Source of the DNA: Corynebacterium riegelii
GTDB taxonomy: Bacteria; Actinomycetota; Actinomycetes; Mycobacteriales; Mycobacteriaceae
Assembly: GCF_016728505.1 (NCBI RefSeq)
Contig: NZ_CP068159.1
Coordinates: 2,455,233-2,519,232 of the forward strand
DNA: 64,000 bases
Direction of reading: 5' to 3'
Below the pieces are notes generated by a model. It saw only the letters and a program-made list of their open reading frames with translations, was not told the DNA's origin and did not search any database. A program made the translations under genes and the position numbers. This document shows, one piece after another, positions 1 through 8,454 of this stretch; within the stretch, counting starts at the first letter, position 1; each line of letters opens with the position of its first letter.

Positions 1-89
1 TGGCAGAGGCCAGGCTAGACAATGAGTTCTTGTCAAAAGCGACAGCCTTCTTCGCCGCGAAGCAACGCGAACAGAAAAGTTCGAACTAA
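1..89 (+). CDS. IS3-family transposase orfA, 3' end only
   Basis: The open frame runs from the window edge to a TAA at 87-89 and encodes about 28 residues ending in a Phe-Phe-Ala-Ala-Lys stretch. OrfA proteins of IS3 elements typically end this way, after the helix-turn-helix and leucine-zipper part. The stop overlaps the next start as TAATG, the usual coupling between the two IS3 frames. The DNA-binding half lies outside the window. Confidence 0.75.
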   Translation, partial: AEARLDNEFLSKATAFFAAKQREQKSSN

Positions 90-988
90 TGCGGCAGGAG
101 AAGGCGAACTACAGCATCAAACGCATGGCACGTCTGTTGAAAGTGTCCCGGTCCGGCTACTACAAATGGGCCAATAAGCAGGAACAACGGCTATCTGGAA
201 ACGATGATCGGGCAGCATTCTACGACGATGTTGACCGCAAGATCCATCAGATCTGGTCAGATTCTGATCACGTCTACGGTGCCCCACGGATCACTGCGGA
301 ACTTGCCGAGCGCTACGGCATTGCACTAAACCGCAAGACTGTGGCCAAGCGGATGCGTCTGATGGGCATTGAAGGGATTTCACCGCGGGCCTTCGTCCCG
401 GTGACAACGATTCAATCTAAGCGTAAGTCCACGCTTCCGGACCTGGTCAAGCGTATGTTTGATGCCGGTGAGCTTAATCGGGTGTGGATGTCGGATATTA
501 CCTACCTGCGCACCGGTGAGGGCTGGTTGTACTTGTGTGTTATCCGCGACGGCCATTCCCGCCGTGTGCTGGGCTGGGCGATGGATAGCGTTCAAGATAC
601 TTCTCTGGTTGAACGGGCCTTGCGCATGGCCTATACGCTGCGTGGTGAGGTTGCTGATGGTCTGGTGTTTCACGCTGATCGTGGATCACAGTTTACAAGC
701 GATCAGATCTGGGACGTGTGCCGTGACCTGGGTATCGCCCAGTCCGTTGGGCGTACCGGAGTGTGCTTCGATAATGCGATGGCTGAGTCGTTTTGGTCAA
801 CACTTAAAACCGAGTTCTATGACCGGCAGCGCTGGCCTACCCGTGACGCTGCACGTAGGGCTGTCGCGCGCTGGATTGAGGTGGTCTACAACCGTCGACG
901 CCGGCACTCCGCACTCGGGATGATCAGCCCCGTCGACTTCGAGTACCACATCACCCAAGCCACCAACAAAAAAGAAACAGCTGCCTAA
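89..988 (+). CDS. IS3-family transposase orfB (DDE integrase)
   Basis: This 299-residue protein has the IS3 OrfB layout. An N-terminal HTH_21-like region (YSIKRMARLLKVSRSGYYKW) is followed by an rve integrase core. The catalytic acidic residues are visible in SDITYL, HADRGSQF and MAESFWSTLK. It would catalyse cut-and-copy transposition, probably as an OrfAB fusion. Its ATG overlaps the orfA stop. It appears intact, but the left half of the element is outside the window. Confidence 0.93.
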   Translation: MRQEKANYSIKRMARLLKVSRSGYYKWANKQEQRLSGNDDRAAFYDDVDRKIHQIWSDSDHVYGAPRITAELAERYGIALNRKTVAKRMRLMGIEGISPRAFVPVTTIQSKRKSTLPDLVKRMFDAGELNRVWMSDITYLRTGEGWLYLCVIRDGHSRRVLGWAMDSVQDTSLVERALRMAYTLRGEVADGLVFHADRGSQFTSDQIWDVCRDLGIAQSVGRTGVCFDNAMAESFWSTLKTEFYDRQRWPTRDAARRAVARWIEVVYNRRRRHSALGMISPVDFEYHITQATNKKETAA

Positions 989-1051
989 CCATCAGGCAGC
1001 TCCACTACGTGTCCACGATTTGCGGGCAACCCCACCTTCCATTCCTTCTTC

Positions 1052-1088
1052 AAGAGGCGCTCCCCGACTATCGGGTTGAGCGCCTCTT
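1052..1088. terminator. Perfect hairpin, possible bidirectional terminator
   Basis: A 10-bp perfect inverted repeat (AAGAGGCGCT at 1052-1061, AGCGCCTCTT at 1079-1088) encloses a second 5-bp stem, CCCGA/TCGGG. It lies between the IS3 right end and the IS1249-like element. There is no long T-tract, so terminator function is only likely. Confidence 0.5.
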
Positions 1089-1167
1089 CCCATTCCCAGT
1101 TGAAAGGGTTAAAGCGTTCAGGCCAGTTAGACTTTTGCCACTTAACCCTCTTATGGGTTAAACCCTC

Positions 1168-1175
1168 TGAAACGC
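1168..1175. repeat. Left target-site duplication of the IS1249-like element
   Basis: TGAAACGC directly precedes the left end (GGGTTAAGCG) and is repeated at 2673-2680 directly after the right end. Eight bp is the size expected for IS256-group elements. Confidence 0.85.
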
Positions 1176-2672
1176 GGGTTAAGCGACAAAATGTGTGCTT
1201 TTCTCGGCGTGTCGATTTAAGTGACAAAATGTGTGCTTTTCGGGGGTTGGAATGGGCCGGGCCCGGGGTGCTGTGCTGGGGTTATGAGCGTCCTGCCCAG
1301 CCGTGTCGGATGGCCCAGGAGGGGTTGAAGTCGGTGTCGATGCCGGTGTCGTAGACTTTCGGCCGGCCGTCGGGTGAGTTGGCTTGGTCGCGTTCACGCA
1401 TGTGTGCCTGGCGGGCGTGTGCGTAGCCTTTGCGGCCGAAGTCTTGCTCGATTGCTAGCGCCAGCGGGTCATCGTGGTGTTGGGTGTGCAGGTAGAGCCA
1501 CCAGTCCATGATGATTCGTTGATGTTCGTCAAATGCGCCGCGGTGGGCTCGGGCAAGGTGTTTCAGCTGTGCGTTCACGCCGCCTTCCAGGCTGTTTGTG
1601 GTGGTCTTCAGCTCGGTTGTGGTGCGGTGTGGTGGGTTGAGCCAGACGAAGAGGTGGCCTTGTTGGTAGAGACGCTCGAACCGGCGGTAGGCTCTGCGGG
1701 CTCTGGGGTGGGTGTACCACCATTGCTGGTTGTCGCGGATGCGTTTTGGGATCTCTTCTGGGGCGACTTGGTTGCGGTAGGTGCGGTCTTTGAGCCAGTC
1801 ACCGTAGAGGTCATGGAAGCGGTTGAGGCGAAGTACCCAGGTAATTGCCTGGTCACGGGTGGTGATGTGGGTTAGCTGGTTGCCGAGGCGAAGGAGTGCT
1901 TTGTGCGCGGTGATTGTTGGTTGGCGTGTGGTGTCTTTGATGGTGTCGCGGCGTACGTGGACGAGGCAGCGTTGGATGGAGGCGTTTGGCCAGCATTGTT
2001 TGATGGCCTTGTTTGCGCCACCGGAGCCGTCTGTGGTCACGACTAGGGGTTCGGCGATCAGGTCGAAGAGTTTGGCGTAGTCGTAGGCGGTTTCTCGTGT
2101 GCACCAGTGCCAGGCAACGACGTGTTCGCTGGTTGCAGCGACAAGCAGGCATTTTTTGTGGAAGTAGGTGCCGTCAATAAACAGCTGGTCGTAGACGCGG
2201 TACGGGTCTGGTTTGCATGGGACGATGATGAACCAGAAGTAGGTGAACCAGCGGATCAATGTGCGCCTGGAGACGTTGTGTGCAGCAGCCACAGCGTCGA
2301 GGGGACGCTGGCCGGTGATCCAGTCGATGAAGATGGCAAACCGATATGCGCTGGTCTTAGCCGTGTTCGGGTTGGTGAAGGTGTGCCCGCAGTGTGTACA
2401 GCGCCATCGCTGTTTTCCGCTGGAGGTGGTGCCCATTTTCGTGGCGGTGTGCTCGCATGCCGGGCATAGGGGCCTGTTGTGTTTTCTCTTCCTGTGTTGA
2501 GTTGGCATGCAGCTGGTTTAACAGCTTGCTGTCGTAGCACATCCAACGCCTGAAGTGGTGGACCTTCCGGTCTATGGTCGGGAATCCCGATTCAACGAGC
2601 ACTCTCCCGCCGTAGGCCCAGGCAGGCCCGGGAATCCATATCCAAAAAAGCACACATTTTGTCGCTTAACCC
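1176..2672 (-). mobile_element. Complete IS1249-like (IS256-group) insertion sequence
   Basis: The element starts GGGTTAAGCGACAAAATG and ends with its complement, about 26 bp of near-perfect terminal inverted repeat. It is flanked by the 8-bp direct repeat TGAAACGC. A second, diverged copy of the left repeat lies just inside it (about 1210-1236), so the left end is doubled. It carries a single transposase gene on the minus strand. Flanking DNA rejoins cleanly when the element and one repeat are removed. Confidence 0.88.
1282..2508 (-). CDS. IS1249-family transposase
   Basis: This 408-residue transposase begins with a zinc-ribbon-like motif (CPAC...CTHCG) and a short HTH region (DAVAAAHNVSRRTLIRW). 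A DDE core follows, with FIDGTYF, TTDGSGGANKAI and, near residue 310, NSLEGGVNAQLKHL, the last typical of mutator/IS256 enzymes. It ends DFNPSWAIRHGWAGRS, and a related tail recurs in the remnant at 8.3 kb. The gene looks intact, and its element has target duplications, so it may be active. Confidence 0.92.
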   Translation of the reverse strand: MPTQHRKRKHNRPLCPACEHTATKMGTTSSGKQRWRCTHCGHTFTNPNTAKTSAYRFAIFIDWITGQRPLDAVAAAHNVSRRTLIRWFTYFWFIIVPCKPDPYRVYDQLFIDGTYFHKKCLLVAATSEHVVAWHWCTRETAYDYAKLFDLIAEPLVVTTDGSGGANKAIKQCWPNASIQRCLVHVRRDTIKDTTRQPTITAHKALLRLGNQLTHITTRDQAITWVLRLNRFHDLYGDWLKDRTYRNQVAPEEIPKRIRDNQQWWYTHPRARRAYRRFERLYQQGHLFVWLNPPHRTTTELKTTTNSLEGGVNAQLKHLARAHRGAFDEHQRIIMDWWLYLHTQHHDDPLALAIEQDFGRKGYAHARQAHMRERDQANSPDGRPKVYDTGIDTDFNPSWAIRHGWAGRS

Positions 2673-2680
2673 TGAAACGC
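2673..2680. repeat. Right target-site duplication of the IS1249-like element
   Basis: TGAAACGC, identical to 1168-1175. It is followed a few bases later by a 14-bp palindrome, GGGAGAGCTCTCCC (2686-2699), in the flanking DNA. Confidence 0.85.
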
Positions 2681-2797
2681 TGGCTGGGAGAGCTCTCCCA
2701 TGCTTGCCGTTCATCCCGGAACCATTGGGGTACTACGCCTCTCAAGACAGTTCCTAATTGGCTACTCCCGGAAGGAATCTGTGAGATAGTAATCCCC

Positions 2798-3298
2798 GTG
2801 AAGAAACCTGTCATTTGCATTGCCACTGCCGTAGCAGTAGCTGTCAGCCCAGTTGTCACTATTACGCCCGCTCATGCGGCCCCAGCCTCGCCAATCAACC
2901 AGCAGGATGAAGACAAGACTGAGGCCATTGTCAGTGGCGTCATCGGAACCCTCGTTCTTTTGGCCGCAGGCGCGGGTGGCGCTTGCTGGGCAATGCAGCA
3001 AGGCATCATTGCGAATCCTGCACCGCAGTTCATTCCGTGCCACCCGGCGCCAGCCCCTGCTCCGGCACCGGCACCTGCGCCAGCACCTGTTCCTGCACCA
3101 CCTGCTCCACATGTCGAGGCGGCCCCGGCGCCGGCTCCTGCGCCTGCTCCCCGTCCGGCACCGCGCACCAAGATGTACCCGAACTGCCGAGCTGTCTGGA
3201 ACGATCTCGGTCGCCCGATCTACCGCAATGACCCCGGCTTTGGCAGCCACCTTGATCGCGACGGCGATGGCAAGGGCTGCGAACGCCGCCCACGCTAG
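2798..3298 (+). CDS. Secreted Excalibur calcium-binding domain protein
   Basis: The GTG at 2798 is chosen because it gives a clear signal peptide (KK, hydrophobic core, cleavage near AHA-AP). The frame is open further upstream but runs into IS-derived sequence. The 166-residue product has a hydrophobic segment (about residues 45-75), then an Ala-Pro repeat linker of about 50 residues that probably crosses the wall. It ends with an Excalibur domain (YPNCRAVWNDLG ... DRDGDGKGCERR). The DxDxDGxxC loop is the calcium-binding part of that family. The role is unknown. It converges with another Excalibur gene at 3386. Confidence 0.8.
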   Translation: MKKPVICIATAVAVAVSPVVTITPAHAAPASPINQQDEDKTEAIVSGVIGTLVLLAAGAGGACWAMQQGIIANPAPQFIPCHPAPAPAPAPAPAPAPVPAPPAPHVEAAPAPAPAPAPRPAPRTKMYPNCRAVWNDLGRPIYRNDPGFGSHLDRDGDGKGCERRPR

Positions 3299-3345
3299 CG
3301 CCAGCAGCTGAAAGCAGCCGAGCTAACACACCTAGTCAAAAGAAG

Positions 3346-3380
3346 AATCCAGCCCGCCTCGCAAGAGTCTGGGCTGGATT
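3346..3380. terminator. Bidirectional rho-independent terminator
   Basis: AATCCAGCCC (3346-3355) and GGGCTGGATT (3371-3380) form a perfect 10-bp stem with a 15-nt loop. The hairpin sits between two convergent Excalibur genes and has A-rich and T-rich flanks on the two sides. Confidence 0.8.
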
Positions 3381-3385
3381 TCTAT

Positions 3386-4246
3386 CTATCGCGGGTCCTT
3401 TTCACAACCGACCCCGTCACCGTCACGGTCTAGGTGACTGTCGTATCCCGGTTGTCCCGCATGGATTGGCCCGCCGATGGCGTCCCACACCGCCCTGCAG
3501 TTCCTGTAATACGCGGAAGGTTGCTGCGGCGCCTGCGCAGGTGCGACGAACTGCTGCGGGACTGCTTCCTGTTCAGCGCGTTCCCGCTCAATCCGCTCCT
3601 GCTCCAGGCGCTGCTCCTCGGCCACACGCGCACGCTCAGCAGCTTCCCGCTCCTCCGCCAAGCGCGCCTCCTCCGCCCGGCTCGCTTCAGCTTCAGCAGC
3701 CTCCCGCTCACGCTCAGCAGCTCCCTCATCAGCTGACGTAGTCACGAACGCCGCAGACGTACTCGCGGCCGGCGAGACAGAGGAAGACACAGTCGTCGGC
3801 GGAGTACTCGACGACCCCGAATCACCGTCTTCCTCCAGCGGCGTGATCACCGTGCCAACAACGAGAGCGACGATGCTGCCAATAGTCACCACCGGCCAGT
3901 GACGGTTCACTTTCCGAGGCGGCTGCACACCACTCATCCCCTGCAGCACCACCCGGTCAGCATCAGTGAGAAACTGCGCGAGGTTCTCGTTGGTCTGCAG
4001 TGTCTCCCGATACTGGCGAAAAGCCTTTTCATCCTTCGCCGTGCAGTACATCCACCATGCACTGGGGGCAAAGAATGCAAGGCCAAACAGGATGAATCCC
4101 GCGGCCTCTGCGAAAGATCCCCCATCAACAACTCCAACAAGGATGCTAAGGAAGCCCCAGAGGAACCCGCCCCACGCCAGAATTCTCTTCCAGGTTTTCG
4201 GCTTCTCGCCGACAACCGGATCGTCCACGTTAGGCAAAGCGGTCAC
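3386..4246 (-). CDS. Membrane protein with charged coiled coil and C-terminal Excalibur domain
   Basis: The start is GTG with an AGGAGG ribosome site about 9 nt upstream. The product (286 residues) has two membrane segments near residues 25-65, a cytoplasmic-looking stretch with KDEKAFRQYRETL, and a third membrane segment near 120-140. A Ser/Thr-rich linker follows, then a Glu/Arg/Ala coiled coil of about 60 residues. It ends in an Excalibur domain (RNCRAVWDAIGG ... DRDGDGVGCEKDPR). Residues 50-140 resemble the next gene (4378-4809), so it looks like that protein with an extracellular calcium-binding tail. Function unknown. Confidence 0.78.
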   Translation of the reverse strand: MTALPNVDDPVVGEKPKTWKRILAWGGFLWGFLSILVGVVDGGSFAEAAGFILFGLAFFAPSAWWMYCTAKDEKAFRQYRETLQTNENLAQFLTDADRVVLQGMSGVQPPRKVNRHWPVVTIGSIVALVVGTVITPLEEDGDSGSSSTPPTTVSSSVSPAASTSAAFVTTSADEGAAEREREAAEAEASRAEEARLAEEREAAERARVAEEQRLEQERIERERAEQEAVPQQFVAPAQAPQQPSAYYRNCRAVWDAIGGPIHAGQPGYDSHLDRDGDGVGCEKDPR

Positions 4247-4377
4247 GCTACAGCTACCTCCTAGCGCTCATGGCGGGGGTGGTTCCGCCAGCTCTAACTA
4301 GGAATCAGTTAACCACGAATCACATCCCAAAGCACCCCACACAACACCCCAAAGCACCCCGCAAACCCCCCACACCA

Positions 4378-4809
4378 CTAAGGCAAGATCAACCCGGAAA
4401 TAATCCCCGCCGCGAACGCACCGGCGACGACAAAAATCCACCAAGGCTTAATCACACTGGGCAGTTCCACACCGCGCGTTCCTTGGGTCTCCTCGTAATC
4501 TGCAGCCGCCACCAACGGATTGTGATACCCGTTTCGGTGCAACGTCTCCAGGTATTCACGAACTGTCTTTCTGTCCTTAAACGACGCGTAATACCACCAC
4601 ACCCCCGGCAGAAAGAACGCCAGCCCAAACAGCAGCATGCCTACAAATACCCGCCATACAAACGCCTGTGGGGCGTAATCGGTTGCAAAGATGTCCAGCA
4701 CAATGATCATGAACCCAAACAACGTCGCCGCCGTGGCCCAGAATCCTTCCCACAGGCTGATCTTGAGATACTCGTCAGCCCAATCCTCTGTATTTGCTGG
4801 TGTGCTCAC
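4378..4809 (-). CDS. Small membrane protein, paralogue of the Excalibur protein's N-terminal half
   Basis: A GTG start follows an AGGAGG site nearly identical in context to that of the downstream gene. The 143-residue product has three or four hydrophobic segments. LFGLAFFLPGVWW and KDRKTVREYLETL align with LFGLAFFAPSAWW and KDEKAFRQYRETL of the neighbour. The coiled coil and Excalibur tail are absent. The pair therefore arose by duplication followed by gain or loss of a C-terminal module. No function can be assigned. Confidence 0.72.
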   Translation of the reverse strand: MSTPANTEDWADEYLKISLWEGFWATAATLFGFMIIVLDIFATDYAPQAFVWRVFVGMLLFGLAFFLPGVWWYYASFKDRKTVREYLETLHRNGYHNPLVAAADYEETQGTRGVELPSVIKPWWIFVVAGAFAAGIISGLILP

Positions 4810-5032
4810 GTTGGACTACCTCCTCGTGCGTCTCGGCCGAAGTGCCCCACCTGCCGTGCTTAGGGTGCAGTAAACCACGGTTCGCCCCACCAGACCCGGG
4901 TGCTCTACCAAGTCCCAGAAGCTTCACACCGCATGTACGGGAAATCTCAACCCACCCCCCACAGCCACTCACCGAGTCTCTGCACACCAGCATTTTTCAC
5001 TGAGAGCCCAGCTCATTTCTTCCGTTTAGCTT

Positions 5033-5524
5033 TCACAAGCCAGCAAGATACGCATCAATTTCCTGAACCAACTGTGGAGACGGCAGCTCAAGACCGAGTT
5101 TGATTTTCTTTTCCTCGGACAACCACTCGTTGACGGAGTACAGGTTCCAAGGTTTCTGGGGATTCTCCCCACCACCAACACTCCACGTCAGTGAGACCTG
5201 CGCGTTCTCGCTCCATTTCTTTGCTTCTCGACGCTCCACGCCAACCAACCGCGCTATATCGGCAATATCCACCGGTAGCGGTTCAACCCGTTTGATTTCC
5301 AAAGCACATTGATCCTTCAAGCGGCGAATGACACGTATTGCTTGTTCGTATTGACGCCCGGCTGCAGCCCCCAAGTCGACCTCAGCCATAACTACACCGT
5401 TCTGAAGAACAAATGACGATTCAGGCATTCGCTCTTCGATAGCGCTAATACGCTCTTCATCGCTGAAATCTATCCCATCTACTTCCAGTCTCAGCACCGT
5501 CGCCAACTCTGATCCCATAACCAC
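5033..5524 (-). CDS. HTH-domain protein, possible DNA-binding regulator
   Basis: The protein is about 163 residues. The central part reads DIADIARLVGVERREAKKW, followed by PWNLYSVNEWL. This order, a short HTH then Trp-x-x-x-x-Val-x-x-Trp, occurs in excisionase/MerR-like DNA-binding proteins of actinobacteria. The first 80 residues are not recognised. Starts at 5524 (GTG) or 5518 (ATG) are both possible. It is transcribed divergently from the TOTE gene at 5654 over about 130 bp, so it is a candidate regulator of that gene, by context only. Confidence 0.6.
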   Translation of the reverse strand: MVMGSELATVLRLEVDGIDFSDEERISAIEERMPESSFVLQNGVVMAEVDLGAAAGRQYEQAIRVIRRLKDQCALEIKRVEPLPVDIADIARLVGVERREAKKWSENAQVSLTWSVGGGENPQKPWNLYSVNEWLSEEKKIKLGLELPSPQLVQEIDAYLAGL

Positions 5525-5561
5525 AACCTACAGCTCCACAGCCACTCACCCTCAGAGCCAG

Positions 5562-5577
5562 TTTGCTTATCGACGCC
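5562..5577 (+). repeat. Dispersed motif copy (TTTGCTTATCGACGCC)
   Basis: Extragenic copy between the HTH gene and the TOTE gene. Other copies of the core GCNTATCGACG are at 7986, 8415, 13728, 46669, 48398, 59369, 60262, 61418, 62558 and 63194. Confidence 0.7.
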
Positions 5578-5601
5578 ACCGTCCACCACCACAACTACCC
5601 A

Positions 5602-5616
5602 CCCCAACTACACTGA
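5602..5616 (+). promoter_or_regulatory. Putative promoter of the TOTE gene
   Basis: CCCCAACTACACTGA contains TACACT (5609-5614), a plausible -10 hexamer about 40 bp before the start codon. The same 15 bases occur at 10894-10908, about the same distance upstream of the GmrSD-type gene. No good -35 box is visible. Confidence 0.4.
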
Positions 5617-5653
5617 CCTCGTATAACCCCCACCCCGATCCCGTGGAGCGCTC

Positions 5654-7978
5654 ATGTCAGATGTGCACGATCTTGAGGTCCGCGTGCAGCGTCTAGAGCG
5701 CGCGCTTGCGAAACTGCTCGGCACCGACGACTTCGAGGCCTTCCTCGCACCACCAGCGCCAGCAGCACCACCAACACCAACACCAGCGCCCACACCAACC
5801 AACCTCAACCCCAGCACTACCCACACCGAAACTAACAACACCGCCACAGTCTCCAACGCCTCCTCCCCAGACGCAAAGCTCCGCCTGTTCGTCGACTACT
5901 TCCGTGGCCGCGAGGACGTGTACGCAACCGCTTGGCAAAACGGCGAGAAGAAAGGCTGGTCGCCGGCCTCCTACGGCCGTTACAACCGGGACAACCCGAA
6001 CCTTAAGCCGCTTACCCCGCAGGTCCTCGAGCAGCACCTTCGCCGCGATAACACCCTCCACGTCGGCCTGTACCCGCTGCGCCAGGGCGATACTTGTTTC
6101 CTCCTGGCGTGCGATTTCGACGACGCTGATTTCCGCACCGCCGCCCGCACTTACGCTGACACGTGCCGCGAGTTCGGTCTCGACCCGCTCATCGAGATCT
6201 CGCGCTCCGGCACTGGCGCCCACGTGTGGCTCTTCTTCAGCGAGCCCGTCCCGGCCTCCCTCGCCCGAACCGTAGGTATCGGCCTCCTCGCCAAGGCCAG
6301 CCCGAAGCAGTACTTCGCCAGCTTTGACCGATTCTTTCCCTCCCAGGACACCCTGCCGGGCAAGCGCCGCGGCTTCGGCAACCTCATCGCGCTCCCGCTC
6401 GCCGGTCAGCATCGCGCCGAGCAGCGCACTGTCTTCGTCAACCAGGACTTCGAGCCCGCCGAAGACCAGTTCGCCGCCCTTGCCAACACGACCAAAGCCT
6501 CCAAACGCCAGCTCAAAGAGATCGCCGCACAACTCCAACCGGATCCGGAAACCCAGCTGCCCCAACCACCAACCAAGGCAGAACTCAAAGCCCTCAAACG
6601 CTCCGGCAAGGTCCAAGTAACGCACGATTCCCGCGTCCACATCAACCTCGAAGGTGTAGATGCCACCACCGCCAACGCACTTCGCCACCTCGGTGCGATC
6701 CCCAATCCGCAGTTCTACATCCGCCAGGCCCAGCGCCTGTCCACGTACCAGACTCCCCGCCTGATCATTCGTTTCGACGAGCACGAAAACACCCTCACAC
6801 TCGACCGCGGCACTCTCGACGACGCCATCAGCATCCTCAAAACTGCCGGTTACACCGTTACTCGTCGGAGCAAAACCCCAAAGCCGCGAACTATGCCAGC
6901 CAAGTTCACCGGCGAGCTCTACCCCGCACAGCAAAAGGCGGTAGACGAGATGCGCAAACACCGCACCGGCGTTCTCGTCGCCCCACCCGGCGCCGGCAAA
7001 ACGGTCATGGCCTGCGCACTAATCGCACACCGCCAAGTCCCTACCGCCATCATTGTCCCCAACGTAGAGCTCGCCGCCCAGTGGCGCGACGCGCTCTCCA
7101 CTTTCCTTAAAAGCCACGAAGACACGCCCGCCATCGGCCAACTCGGAGGCAAGTCAAAGAAACTCAGCGGCGACATAGACATCATCACCGCCCAATCCAT
7201 CAGCCGCGCCGACTCCCGCACGCAGTTCCTTGCCGACTACGGCTACATCATCATTGATGAATGCCACCGCGTCGGCGCCGCCGGCCTTACCCGCGTACTC
7301 GCAGACCTCAACGTCCGCTTCGTCACTGGGCTCACGGCCACCCCGTTTCGCTCCGACGGTCTCGACGAACTCCTGCCACTTATCTGCGGCCCCATCCGCC
7401 ACACCATGGAGATCGAGCGCCCCGGCCCGAAGCACTACGTGGTACAGACCACCGAGTTCACCTTTGATGAGCCCCACCTCTACTGGCCCGACCTCGACAA
7501 CGCGCTTGCCGCCGACCAAACCCGCAACACCCTAATTGCCGAGACAATCACCCGCGCCGCCACCAGCGGCATGAACGTCCTCGTGCTGGTCAAGCGCCGC
7601 GAGCACATCACCGCACTCGAAACACTCCTCGCCCGCAACCACCCGGATCTCCCTGTCACCGTCTTCACCCTCCACGGCGCGCAGCACGCGAAAGACCGCA
7701 GCGCCACCCGCAAAAAGCTCAACACCACACCCCGTTTCGTGCTCATCGCCATGACGCAGATCGCCGGCGAGGGCGTAGATCTGCCAGCGCTCGACGCGCT
7801 CGTTCTCGCCGCCCCAGTCGCATTCAAAGGCAACGTCATCCAGCAAATCGGCCGCGTCACCCGCGGCACCGAGACCTCCGCCACAGTTTTCGACTTCAAC
7901 GACCACCACGTCCCCGCGCTTACCGCCGCATTCCGCAAGCGCCGCTCCGTCATCCGCGCCCAAGGCTTCACCGAATAG
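5654..7978 (+). CDS. TOTE-type conflict protein: archaeo-eukaryotic primase domain fused to SF2 helicase
   Basis: The protein has 774 residues. A short coiled coil (residues 5-25) and a Pro/Thr linker precede an archaeo-eukaryotic primase domain. Its metal-binding DxD (D154-F-D156) lies in LACDFDDAD, followed by SRSGTGAHVW and GFGNLIALPL, the second and third primase motifs. An SF2 helicase follows: Walker A PPGAGKT (444-450), DECH box (535-538), TGLTATPFRSDG and motif VI QQIGRVTR (from 730). This pairing defines the TOTE conflict-system family, predicted to act against invading nucleic acids. No nuclease domain, often present in TOTE systems, is seen here or next door. Confidence 0.85.
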   Translation: MSDVHDLEVRVQRLERALAKLLGTDDFEAFLAPPAPAAPPTPTPAPTPTNLNPSTTHTETNNTATVSNASSPDAKLRLFVDYFRGREDVYATAWQNGEKKGWSPASYGRYNRDNPNLKPLTPQVLEQHLRRDNTLHVGLYPLRQGDTCFLLACDFDDADFRTAARTYADTCREFGLDPLIEISRSGTGAHVWLFFSEPVPASLARTVGIGLLAKASPKQYFASFDRFFPSQDTLPGKRRGFGNLIALPLAGQHRAEQRTVFVNQDFEPAEDQFAALANTTKASKRQLKEIAAQLQPDPETQLPQPPTKAELKALKRSGKVQVTHDSRVHINLEGVDATTANALRHLGAIPNPQFYIRQAQRLSTYQTPRLIIRFDEHENTLTLDRGTLDDAISILKTAGYTVTRRSKTPKPRTMPAKFTGELYPAQQKAVDEMRKHRTGVLVAPPGAGKTVMACALIAHRQVPTAIIVPNVELAAQWRDALSTFLKSHEDTPAIGQLGGKSKKLSGDIDIITAQSISRADSRTQFLADYGYIIIDECHRVGAAGLTRVLADLNVRFVTGLTATPFRSDGLDELLPLICGPIRHTMEIERPGPKHYVVQTTEFTFDEPHLYWPDLDNALAADQTRNTLIAETITRAATSGMNVLVLVKRREHITALETLLARNHPDLPVTVFTLHGAQHAKDRSATRKKLNTTPRFVLIAMTQIAGEGVDLPALDALVLAAPVAFKGNVIQQIGRVTRGTETSATVFDFNDHHVPALTAAFRKRRSVIRAQGFTE

Positions 7979-8254
7979 CCAGAGCTTTTGCCTATCGACG
8001 CCCACCAGCTCCCCACCCACCGCCACTCTAGGTGAGGTGAGCAGTCCAAAGGTGTAACGCTTCTGGCGTGGGATGATCGGCGTACCGGCCTATCCGTGCG
8101 GATGGAAACCATTGCGATAGCGGTACGGGGGTCGATTTTGGATTACTCATTGTGGAGTGGCTAGTCTTTATCTCGAAAGCCTCGGAACGATCCCTGCACT
8201 ACGAAAGTGGGAGTAAATCGCCGAGGTTATTGATTTTTCCGGACAACTAATGAA
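7979..8254. other. Intergenic stretch without a recognisable gene
   Basis: Apart from the motif copy at 7986-8002 nothing is recognised in this 276-bp stretch. It leads into an IS1249-like remnant. Confidence 0.5.
7986..8002 (+). repeat. Dispersed motif copy (TTTTGCCTATCGACGCC)
   Basis: Full-length copy starting eight bases after the TOTE stop codon, in the same direction. Confidence 0.7.
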
Positions 8255-8412
8255 GCGTCCTGGGCGAAAGAACAACTCAAACGACGCGGCCACCCAGACG
8301 GGCGACCAGCCACATACGACACCCACATCGACAACGAATGGAACCCCAGCTTAGGCATCAGAAAAGGCTGGGCAGGACGCCCCTAAATCCACACGAAATG
8401 TCCCTTAACCCG
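8255..8412 (+). pseudogene. C-terminal remnant of an IS1249-like transposase with its terminal repeat
   Basis: From about 8255 to the TAA at 8384-8386 the plus strand encodes about 43 residues, including HPDGRPATYDTHID and NPSLGIRKGWAGRP. This parallels the C-terminus of the intact transposase at 1282-2508 (SPDGRPKVYDTGID, NPSWAIRHGWAGRS). CACACGAAATGTCCCTTAACCC follows, a diverged form of the IS1249 terminal repeat. The rest of the element has been deleted. Confidence 0.8.
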
Positions 8413-8414
8413 GC

Positions 8415-8431
8415 TTTTGCTTATCGACGCC
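8415..8431 (+). repeat. Dispersed motif copy (TTTTGCTTATCGACGCC)
   Basis: Full-length copy between the IS1249 remnant and the terminator of the leftward tRNA gene. Confidence 0.7.
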
Positions 8432-8454
8432 CACCGGACCCCCAAAACACAAAA

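Larger units (their letters stand above)
1..1020 (+). mobile_element. IS3-family element, right part
   Basis: OrfA tail plus complete orfB, followed by about 30 bp containing GTGTCCACGATTTGCGGG, which resembles the right end of IS3 elements. The matching left inverted repeat is outside the window, so the exact right end is an estimate. Confidence 0.7.

Noticed and set aside
3046..3165. Ala-Pro coding repeat as a CRISPR or minisatellite array
   Set aside because: Irregular codon-level repeats without spacers. It is a protein linker.
5693..6961. 422-codon minus-strand frame opposite the TOTE gene
   Set aside because: Mirror of the codon bias of the real gene; low-complexity product without domains.
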